Below are positions 1 to 7,920 of a stretch of DNA of 64,000 nucleotides, in pieces; the first letter of the stretch is position 1, and the number at the start of each line of letters is the position of its first letter. Both the position numbers and the translations under genes were made by a program. The notes under the pieces were generated by a model. The model had not been told where the DNA came from, made no database searches, and saw only the letters and a list, made by a program, of their open reading frames with translations. Origin of the DNA: Hydractinia symbiolongicarpus (Eukaryota; Cnidaria; Hydrozoa; Anthoathecata; Hydractiniidae); contig NC_079888.1 in the NCBI RefSeq assembly GCF_029227915.1, positions 1,426,001-1,490,000 on the forward strand. Reading direction: 5' to 3'.

Positions 1-315
1 TTGTTTCTGTGAGATACAGTATGCACATGTTAACCCGGGGAGAGGAGGAAGATAAATTACTTAAAACATACAGCTGTAACAGAAATTCCAAATGGACCTT
101 TTGTTTTCTCTTTTTGACGGCGTACTTTTTTCAGCGTAACGACAACTTTGGGGAGACAATGCAGAAACAATAATAAAGTTACAGCTGATTGTTGTACCTT
201 GCACATCCATATTCACTTCGCTGTGAAATATCAAACGTGTAAACAAAGATACATATATTAGTTCAAATGACACTTATTGCATGTTTGCGCGCGTCTATAA
301 ATAAAAACCTCATAC

Positions 316-1142
316 CACCTCCTCAGTGACTCTTTGTCTTCCTCTTCTTTTTTAACGACGCGGTCCAAACTATTAACAAGAAATAAATGTTTTTTGTAAA
401 GGGTGCTTTGTTTCTTTCGTTTTAAAAATCTCGAAAAATTTTAATTTGGTGAAAATATTTAGTTCAGCATTAAAATTCGCACATCCCAAACTTTCAAAAA
501 AATGACGACGCTGATAAGATTTGTTGCCTGCACAAAGAGGGTAAACGATCAGCTTTCATAACTTCTAACCCTATTTCTTCCAGAATGTAGGAGTTAAAAG
601 TAGCAACCAGGAAAGCAGGGGTGCGCCAGCAACCTTTACAAAAATTACTTTTCTTTTCAATTCAATTTATAAAGATATTTCATTTTTAATATTTTTACTA
701 CGGCACCAAACGGACAAAAAGTCTAAAAAATGATTACGCCTTTTTAATTAGCTGTACCTTGCACCAAATGGACAAAAACTCGGTAAACGGTGAAAAAATT
801 TTTGTAGGTCGTAATTGAAAAATTAAAGTCAAAAACTGCAAGCAATGATAGAGCTAACATTACCATTCTCATATTATTAAAAGTACGATAGGTAAGGCAT
901 GCTCCTCCACTACCAGCATGTAACCGTGAGGAAGAAATTTGTCGAGAAACTTTTAAACTTACCAGTGTCAATTCGGTATTGATACTTGGCCCATACTATC
1001 GGTGTTACATCGACTGGCTGAACTATAAAAAATAAATATGAAATTTTAAGAAAGAACCTCAGTAATTTTTCACAGCTTTCCCAGAAAGATATTCTCGCTT
1101 ATTAATAATTGCACTTACCTGAGTTTGTTGCCCCATATACAT
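316..1142 (-). CDS. candidate small spliced gene, three exons, unknown function
   Basis: Read on the minus strand. Exon 1 (1142-1119) starts ATG and encodes MYMGQQTQ, ending in phase 0 before gtaagt. Exon 2 (1017-963) follows a tatagttcag acceptor, encodes PVDVTPIVWAKYQYRIDT plus one base, and ends at gtaagt. A third possible exon (369-316) lies between a gttaatag acceptor and a gtatga donor. In the phase left by exon 2 it reads WTASLKKKRKTKSH and then stops; in another phase it is open and Glu/Lys-rich (KKEEEDKE). The first two exons have strong splice sites and matching phases; the third is weaker. Several upstream ATGs lie in the presumed leader. I do not recognise the product. It could be the 5' part of a longer gene running out of the window to the left. 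Confidence 0.45.
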
Positions 1143-2530
1143 TCAGGTGCGGTGTTTACGTAACCTTGAATTCTTTCATACTTTAAAATCATAGTTTGTG
1201 TGAGGAAATATTCTCTTCAAACTGACGTGCGTAGCCTTCACACGCTCTTTCATAGGATAGTTTTAGTCAATTAATAAAAAAAAAATAATTCGTCTTGGGG
1301 TTTCCAAATGCACGCGTCGTTTGCGCTTGATAATTTCATCGAGATAAAGTACTACGTTGCGTAATGAAGCGAAGAATGAAACTTAATTTCCCTTGATGCT
1401 TGTGTAATCAATCGTAAGTTAATGGTCGTCAACATAAGGGTCGTCATTTTGTTTTGACAGTAGCAATGTGCTATCGTGCGATGCAGTAATTCTATTCTAT
1501 TCACAACAGACACAATAGTAAAAGATTACTTTAACTAGATGCCATATGCGGAACGATCAGCCTGGCTAACCGGAGTTTCGTTTTATTCAACTAGACTGGC
1601 AAAGGCAGTCTGAATAGTATGATAGTTCCAGTTCAGAAAGCACATGATTTCAATACAATAAAAATAAAAAAATAATAAAAAATATACTTTTATCAACATA
1701 TTTATCTTTATAATATTTGTTGAATTTTACAATTTATAATAAATACATACGTACATACATAATGCGCTACACACTATTTATTATAACTCTGGCTGAGAAA
1801 GCTAGACGTGATAGTGAGCTGATTTCAGCCCGGAAAATAGGCCAAGTCAGACTAACCTGGCTCATAGTGAACATCCCAAATTTTAGTTATTTTAGCGTTA
1901 AATATGTACAATTGTGTAAGGTACTCCTTCATTGTTGGAGTTTTACAGCAATTGTATTATTAATGCAGTATTCTAACAGCAACTCGTATTATCATGCTTT
2001 TTGTGAGCGAAGAAATCGTGTTAATCAAGGTACACCAATATTTTAAGTTTGACGTAAAAACCTGGAATATTTGCAATGGAGAGAGTGCAAACCCCATTGA
2101 CACTCATGACCACTTATTTAAAGACATAAAAGAACGGTTTATATTCATCTATTCTTGTTTTTAAAATTCCAAAGGAGGTATTAACCTTTGCGTAACTCAA
2201 TGTCTTATCTTATTCTTATACACGCCGACTTCTTTTGTTTTACTCGCTTTTAAAATACTTTTATGAAAAGCAATTTTTTTTAACCCCTGATTACATTGTG
2301 AAGAGATAAACTCAAAAGAGGCACTCGTTCTTGCTATGATGGAAGTCAAACAAAAAAATCTTTGGGGGTTTTAAGAAGAATTTAACACAGATAATGTTTT
2401 TTTGAGATACATCTACTACAACCAAAAGAAAAAGAAAGCAATGAATTAAATATAGATTATAAATTGTATGTACCACTGATTGACACATTAAAAATTATAT
2501 TTTTTTTAGGCACGGACATTACAAATTTGC
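1143..2530. other. AT-rich intergenic sequence
   Basis: No convincing exon, RNA gene or repeat was found. The open frame at 1717-2046 on the plus strand is Tyr/Ile-rich, has no recognisable domain and is probably chance. A tttttttag string ending near 2509 resembles a splice acceptor, but nothing upstream could be joined to it. Confidence 0.5.
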
Positions 2531-2534
2531 GTTA

Positions 2535-2575
2535 AATCACCAAATCACCAAATCACCAAATCACCAAATCACCAG
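2535..2575 (+). repeat. short tandem repeat, about 5 copies of AAATCACC
   Basis: An 8-bp unit (aaatcacc) is repeated about five times without visible change. It lies inside an open frame that is continuous with the element's ORF1 from 2536, although no in-frame ATG occurs before 2659. Confidence 0.85.
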
Positions 2576-2658
2576 GCATCGTAGGGAAAACAAAAAGACT
2601 GTTTGTCAGTGGTAGAAAACAACAGCGAAAAAACACACCAAAATCCCTCGATGCAATA

Positions 2659-3441
2659 ATGGACTTCGAATTGGAGGATATGGATATAACGGACTTCCCG
2701 TCTAAAAATGAAGTACTAAAGGCGCCTCCTCTAAACACACCATCTACATCAACTAAAACAACAACCTCGACAACAATGACAACCAAAAAAATGGAACCTG
2801 TAAAGCCACCAATAATAAATAATATTGGGCCTGGCGACAACCTTGGTAATTCGACGACAAAACCTAAAGGTGGAGATGAGATCGAACGTTTCATTTCAAT
2901 GTCGATTTCAAAGGTTTCATCAACAACCAACCGTGAAGCACGAGAAAAGTACATCAAATCCACAAACAAACAATTGGATCATTTGCGACAAATTCAGCTG
3001 CTAGAGGCACACGTCACCAATAAAACAATGCCATCTGGGCTCAAAGTGAATATACGCTCTACTGTGAACTTGCCGGAAGAGCTTAAGGACAAATGGAATA
3101 CCACTATACATTCCTGCAGTGAAACACTCCTGCAAATACTGTTGGAACACCACCAACAGGAAATCAATATTTATCAAAACGAGCGTGACAAACTCAAACA
3201 GGAACTCCCAGAGGGAGAATTAACTACCCTGAATAAAACCTTAATTCAGGAACACAATCAAAACGTGGCAACTCGAGAAAATAGAAAACGCTCCCATGAC
3301 TACTTTAAAACAAATAACAAACACATACATCGCAAACAACCACGTTTTCGACAACAACAAACACCTCGATTTCATCAACCACAAAAACAAGGACAGTACC
3401 CTTCAAAAAACTTGTCAAACTGGAATCGAGAAAAATACTGA
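2659..3441 (+). CDS. ORF1 of the Penelope-like element
   Basis: A 260-residue open frame directly precedes the RT frame. The N-terminus is acidic (FELEDMDITDF) and is followed by a Thr/Ser-rich linker (about residues 30-60). A helical, Glu/Gln/Lys-rich middle (about 75-200) could form a coiled coil. The last 45 residues are basic and rich in Gln, His and Arg (KHIHRKQPRFRQQQ), as in many retroelement RNA-binding proteins. No Cys-His knuckle or GIY-YIG motif is present. The frame is open upstream to 2536, but the first in-frame Met is at 2659. Nucleic-acid binding is inferred from composition only. The frame is intact although the partner RT is broken. Confidence 0.75.
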   Translation: MDFELEDMDITDFPSKNEVLKAPPLNTPSTSTKTTTSTTMTTKKMEPVKPPIINNIGPGDNLGNSTTKPKGGDEIERFISMSISKVSSTTNREAREKYIKSTNKQLDHLRQIQLLEAHVTNKTMPSGLKVNIRSTVNLPEELKDKWNTTIHSCSETLLQILLEHHQQEINIYQNERDKLKQELPEGELTTLNKTLIQEHNQNVATRENRKRSHDYFKTNNKHIHRKQPRFRQQQTPRFHQPQKQGQYPSKNLSNWNREKY

Positions 3442-5445
3442 TAATTAAGTGCCCGTCAAATACAACGGGTCACATTTCATGTATAAAGTATAACACCGAA
3501 CACTTTGAGATCCAGATTCCTTCTTCAAAGAAAAAAAACTCTGTTAAACAACAATTTTATAAGAAAATAAAACATAAACAGACAAATAACCTTGTTGTCA
3601 ATCTCTCAAATATTACTTTAACAAACCATGGCCACTCCATTCTAAATAAAAGGCTCAAATTTGTTCCAACACCTACATATGTTAACTCCCGCAAACACCT
3701 TACGTTAGCGCTCAATAAATTACGAAATCGCATGTACACAAAATATTATTTTTATCAGAACCCGCGACCTGAAGCAGGTCTTCACCGTCCGTCTGACTGG
3801 ATGGCACCTAACCCTAAAAACACAACACTCCTAAAATTTATCAACTCCGTCCATGCTGATATTGAAACGTTCATTGACGATTCCCCCCTCCTGAAAGATA
3901 AATACAACTGCACTCCCGAAGAATACAAAAGTCTAAAAAACCTTTCAAAAAACAAAGACATAGTAATTAAAAAAGCCGATAAAGGTGGCTCAATCGTCAT
4001 CATGAACAAATATGATTACGTTGACAAAGTACGCAAGCACCTTGACAATAAAACGTACTATTCAAAGATCTTGAATGATCCGACAAAGGATCTTATTACA
4101 AACATACACAGATTTATTGAAACTTTACTCTATCATCACAAAATAGATAAAAACACAGCGAAATTCATAACACCTACCAGCCCCATCCGAATGCCACTTT
4201 TTTTATATATTACCTAAAATTCACAAGGATGGCAACCCTGGTAGACCAATTGTATCAACTGTGAATTCACCTACGGAAAATATATCAGAATTTTTAAATC
4301 TTTGTTTACAACCACTCCTACCCAAGCTGAAATCTTATATAAAGGATACGAAGCACTTTATCACACGCATAAATAACCTACCAAAAATAAAGAAAAATGC
4401 TATTTTAGTGTCGTCGCTTTATACCAACATACCACAAAAAGAAGGTGTGGACGCGTGTATACACTTCATGAATATCTTTCAGCATCACCTACCAAACTTT
4501 ACACCAAACAAACAAGTTACACGCGTACTGTTCTCCTTTATTTTAGAAAACAACTATTTTCAGTTCCTTGACGAAATTTTTCTACAACTAATAGGAACTG
4601 CTATGGGAACGAAGGTTGCACCACCATATGCATCTCTTTTTCTCGGCTTGTTCGAAGAAACACACATATTTAAAAGGTTTCCAGGCCTTCTTACGATTTA
4701 CCTCCGCTTCTTAGATGACATTTTTCTCATATGGGAGCATGGAGAAAACACACTCAAGGAGTTCTTTACGTACCTCAATTCAGTACACCCAACAATAAAG
4801 TTTACTTATAAATTTTCTATCGAGGAAATAGATTTTCTGGATACCACTGTCTATCTCGATCCAGCAACGGGAGACCTCAAAACAAAGCTATACATCAAAC
4901 CTACTGACACACGAACGTTATTGCACTACAACTCCTACCATCCATATCACACGAAACAGAGTATTGTTTACTCACAAGCCCTGCGCTATCGTATGATAAC
5001 GAAAGATAATATACTACTTCGAAAAGAGTTGGACCAACTTAAAAACAACTTACTATTGAGGGGCTATAAGTTCCGTATGGTCAACTCAACGTTTAAACAA
5101 GTTTTAAATATGAACCAGGAGGACGTACTTAACAATAACGTAAAGAAACTCAAAGAAAATAAAAACAACGACAGCGCCAACGGGAGAAAAATTAATAACA
5201 AAAAGAAACGGAGCAAAATCGACGGAATAAGCAGCAGCGTCCATAACAATGACGTCTTGCCCTTTATCATCCCTTATCATAGAGCGTTTATTCCTGTAAA
5301 AAATATTTTCAAGAAACATTGGTCAATCATTATAAATGACAGAGAACTGCATAAAGTTTTTCCAAACAAACCATTTATTGCATTCACAAGACATAAAAAC
5401 ATCCAGGACCACCTTGTCCGGACGAAATTGGGGACTGGTGACTAA
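3318..5445 (+). pseudogene. Penelope-like reverse transcriptase, inactivated
   Basis: The frame opens at 3318 inside ORF1. Conserved Penelope-like sequence is readable from about 3590 (LNKRLKFVPTPTYVNS), then KADKGGSIVIM near 3970. At 4198-4204 a run of seven T shifts the frame, so reading stops at 4217. With one T fewer it would continue into LPKIHKDGNPGRPIVST. The second part carries SLYTNIP (motif A region), GTAMGTKVAPPYASLF (motif B), RFLDDIFLIW (motif C) and the downstream KLYIKPTD. Motif A in this class normally has an Asp three residues before SLYTNI; here the text is ILVSSLYTNIP, so the catalytic Asp is missing, apparently by a short in-frame deletion near 4408. The Lys/Asn-rich C-terminus ends at VRTKLGTGD without a zinc-binding linker or GIY-YIG domain. 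Confidence 0.85.
3405..3411 (+). promoter_or_regulatory. candidate -1 ribosomal frameshift site A_AAA_AAC
   Basis: The heptamer lies in the ORF1 frame as ..A AAA AAC.., codons 250-251 of ORF1. It falls inside the overlap between ORF1 (stop at 3439-3441) and the RT frame (open from 3318). A -1 slip here enters exactly the RT frame, which has no in-frame ATG before 3732 although recognisable RT N-terminal sequence begins well upstream of that. A small stem (CCCGT 3452-3456 with ACGGG 3465-3469) lies about 40 nt downstream, further away than usual. Confidence 0.5.
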
Positions 5446-6280
5446 ATCTCTGGCGGCTGAATCATGCTTGTAATTAGAATATGAGCTTTTTTAGAAGTAC
5501 GAAGGAAATACCATCATTGATATAAACTGTGATTTTTTTATAAGCGTAACTTTCTTTATATAACAGCAACTCTCTTCCCCCATTACCCACTCTGTTATAA
5601 CAGGGAAACTGGATATGCGCCGTTATAAAACACAACATCACAATACCTTCAATGAAAAGATACTGAGAACCAACTTGTTCCGTCATTTAATGAAGAAGTG
5701 TAACGAACAAAGGTACCGTTAATTCTGAAACACAAAATAAAACAACGTCGTGACATGAGCACAATATACCAACTCTCTCAAGAAGAAGAGAAATCCATAT
5801 CACCATAGCAACCCATTGTACTCATGAAATAAAATATGAAAAAAATATTTACAATTGGTCGAATCGAACGACATTTAATAACAGTCTGTTACCACAGCCA
5901 TCCAACAACATAGAGACATAGTGCCCAAATCAACTTCTAAACGACACTTGACACCTAAACTGTTTTTCAAGCCAACTAAAACTCATATTACCATAGCAAC
6001 ATTATGTACCACCATTGTGCCTTAAAATATCAAACAAAAAATATACTGTAGAACGGCCTGTTGACACAAATTTTCAACAAAACGTAACGCATGGACACCT
6101 TTAGCCGTGTCCAACTCTGAAATTAGCCTAAATTGTGTTTTACTTATAAAAGAGACCTGAGTACAAAGTTGCAACCGACCTTAAATTATTCATAACCCAT
6201 ATCGCTATGGCAACAACTAATACTCACATGCGCTTTTTTGAAAAAGACGAACAACAGTCGACAACGGCCCGTTTAAACGG
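5446..6280. other. sequence between the retroelement and the next gene
   Basis: No domain, splice-bounded exon or repeat was recognised. It may be the 3' untranslated part of the retroelement, but no terminal sequence proves it. Short phrases such as 'accatagcaac' recur at about 5800 and 5990, suggesting an old local duplication. Confidence 0.4.
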
Positions 6281-6289
6281 CCCTTCAAC

Positions 6290-6332
6290 TATATATGGCT
6301 GCACATGTCTTAAAATTGACCTCTTTTCACTC
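6290..6332 (+). promoter_or_regulatory. candidate core promoter, TATA-like box and initiator
   Basis: TATATAT begins at 6290 and an initiator-like TCACTC lies at 6327-6332, roughly 37 bp further on. The ATG of the two-exon gene follows at 6382. Spacing is slightly longer than typical. The call rests on its position ahead of a phase-consistent gene. Confidence 0.4.
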
Positions 6333-6381
6333 GAGTAGCTGTTGTAGCAAAACATACATACGCAAGATATACATACGCATC

Positions 6382-7037
6382 ATGAATCAAAACGATCCTT
6401 TGAATTTGTTTCAGTTGCACGACAATGAGAACGGTAAGTTTTAAAAAAAGAAAATTGTTCTTACTAACTGATGAGAATACCTAAACAAAGGTATGGCCCA
6501 CTATCACGAGGAGTTATTGATTAGTCCGTGCTAGGACGGGGCCGAAAACTCCAATGACGGTAGAAATCAACTGATGATCTCATTATTCAGTTAGTTTTTT
6601 AAGAACGAAACACAAATTGCCAATATCAACACTTATATATTGGTAGATAACCAGGGCAAACTACAACAACATGTTCACTCGAACAAACTTAAACTAAACC
6701 AATTTGATTGTTGAATGTACGATAGGGAAAGCGAGAGGGAATAACACACTGATTTTCACACACAGTGCCGGCTGAACTTTTATGTATGCTAATCGGTTGT
6801 TTTCACCAAAACCTTTGAATCCATCTGTACAAAGAGTTCATCAGAGATTTTTTGATATGCGATATAAATTGTATATTCGTTCAGAAAAGGTTTTTCCAGG
6901 ACATCAAAAAAAGTTGACATTTGATAGGAAAACCTGGACCAACAAAGAAAGCTAAAAACAAAGAAAAACCCGTTGATGCCTTAAGATCGATCTATGAGTT
7001 GACAGAACTTATAGTAAACCAAGCAAATGAAAAATAG
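6382..7037 (+). CDS. small two-exon gene, 53-residue product, unknown function
   Basis: Exon 1 (6382-6433) encodes MNQNDPLNLFQLHDNEN plus one base, followed by a consensus gtaagt donor. Exon 2 (6928-7037) follows an acceptor ending tgatag. The joining codon is G|GA (Gly), and reading continues as KPGPTKKAKNKEKPVDALRS and then a hydrophobic-acidic end (IYELTELIVNQANEK) to TAG. Total length 162 nt is exactly 54 codons. An AATAAA lies 22 nt after the stop and a TATA-like box lies upstream. The product is small, with a basic middle and a helical C-terminus, and shows no signal peptide or membrane segment. I do not recognise it. A degraded relative of exon 2 and its flank lies at about 7.2-7.9 kb, so it may belong to a repeat family. 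The acceptor lacks a strong pyrimidine tract. Confidence 0.55.
6468..6600 (+). ncRNA. structured intronic sequence, hammerhead-like fragment
   Basis: Inside the intron of the two-exon gene several complementary blocks interlock: GGCCC (6495-6499) with GGGCC (6539-6543); GGAGTT (6510-6515) with AACTCC (6547-6552); GTCC (6524-6527) with GGAC (6534-6537). A final hairpin AACTGA (6569-6574)/TCAGTT (6587-6592) ends in T6 (6595-6600). The order gives a pseudoknot-capable fold. TTGATTAGTCC...GGAC...GAAAA resembles a hammerhead core (CUGAUGAGUCC...GGACGAAA) with changes and no stem I, and a CTGATGA occurs at 6468. Penelope-like elements are known to carry hammerheads, but this copy would be degenerate at best. 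Confidence 0.3.
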
Positions 7038-7058
7038 ATAATTTTTGTCAAAACAACA

Positions 7059-7064
7059 AATAAA
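7059..7064 (+). promoter_or_regulatory. poly(A) signal AATAAA
   Basis: Canonical hexamer 22 nt downstream of the TAG of the two-exon gene. In AT-rich DNA such hexamers are common, so its value lies in its position. Confidence 0.4.
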
Positions 7065-7199
7065 GAAAGACGTCTTTTTAAGCTATATCCTATCTTGGTT
7101 ATGATGATTGCCTACAACAAGAAAATCGCTATATAAGACTTTATGAGGTAATAAAATTGTTGCCCAGTCCATCCTTCCCTTCTCAAGTACCTTCTCAAA

Positions 7200-7920
7200 T
7201 TTCTGCCAATGCAAGCTCACGCAAATACTACTAATTTGTTTTCACGAAACCTATTGAATGGTTGGATAATGGTGCGCAGATGAAAGGTGCACAAGTTGCA
7301 TTTATACGCACTGAGTGTTTTTGCGTTGTTGCATTTCCCGCCCTAAATAATTCTCTCGCGTGGAAAAATTTGAATTCCAAACTTTGGGCATTGGCTTCTA
7401 CGGTTGAAATAAATAATTGTTTTTCACAATGGCTTTTGGAGGCAATATTTTTTAATTCTGTCTAATTCAAATGTGCTGTAAGTTCTGTATTTTTCTCACT
7501 TCTCCTTGAAGCTTTCATGGCAGAAGCAAAAAGGAGGTGCCCGAATGACTTAATATGTTTTGAGTTGTCTTTAAACATATAAAACAAAGGCCAGATTTTC
7601 TCATGTGATTTCTACGCATATTTACATCTCTGTTTCTTTTTCAAAGGATTAGGCGTTTGGTCGCGCACCAAGCTTTTCTTGTTACCTTTCACTTATGTGA
7701 CTCTTAACAATGTCGTAAAACTGATGAAGTCCCTTCAAGTCGTTGTCGGATGGTACTGCTCCTTAGTCTAGTTAACAAAGATTTTTCGAGGATATCAAAT
7801 TCTCAAACAAAAGCTAAGACGCAAACAAATGTCACAGTAATGCTTTAAGAAAAATAGATCAGTGTTTTGACCGCAGAAGAATCGTTTGAGACGCAGCATA
7901 TATTGCGATTTCCTGGTGGT
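7200..7920 (+). repeat. diverged duplicate of the 6.78-7.05 kb segment
   Basis: Phrases recur in order with the preceding gene: 'ctaat..gttttcac.aaacct.ttgaat' (6788 and 7230 regions), 'aaaggtttttccaggacatc' against 'aaagatttttcgaggatatc', then 'aaagctaa' and 'atgcctt(t)aaga...atcgatc/agatcag'. The copy has no open counterpart of exon 2. A splice-bounded 42-nt open segment (7877-7918, acceptor ccgcag, donor gtaaga) lies at its end but cannot be linked to anything. Confidence 0.4.

Larger units (their letters stand above)
2536..5445 (+). mobile_element. Penelope-like retroelement, ORF1 plus RT, no endonuclease seen
   Basis: The segment holds a separate ORF1 and a reverse transcriptase frame of the Penelope-like class. 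The class is recognised by the run KKADKGGSIVIMNKYDY, the LPKIHK motif, SLYTNIP, GTAMGTKVAPPYASLF and FLDDIFLIW. The classical C-terminal GIY-YIG endonuclease is absent: the RT frame stops at 5445 and nothing endonuclease-like follows. Element ends could not be fixed, and no terminal repeats or target-site duplication were identified, so the limits given are those of the coding part. The element may belong to an endonuclease-lacking lineage or be 3' truncated. Confidence 0.85.

Noticed and set aside
7262-7465. 67-residue plus-strand frame
   Set aside because: Lies in a decayed duplicate; no homology or splice support.
7720-7760. CTGATGAAGTCCC possible hammerhead start
   Set aside because: No GAAA partner strand or closing stems nearby.
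7877-7918. 42-nt symmetrical segment after a good ccgcag acceptor
   Set aside because: No partner exon could be found on either side.
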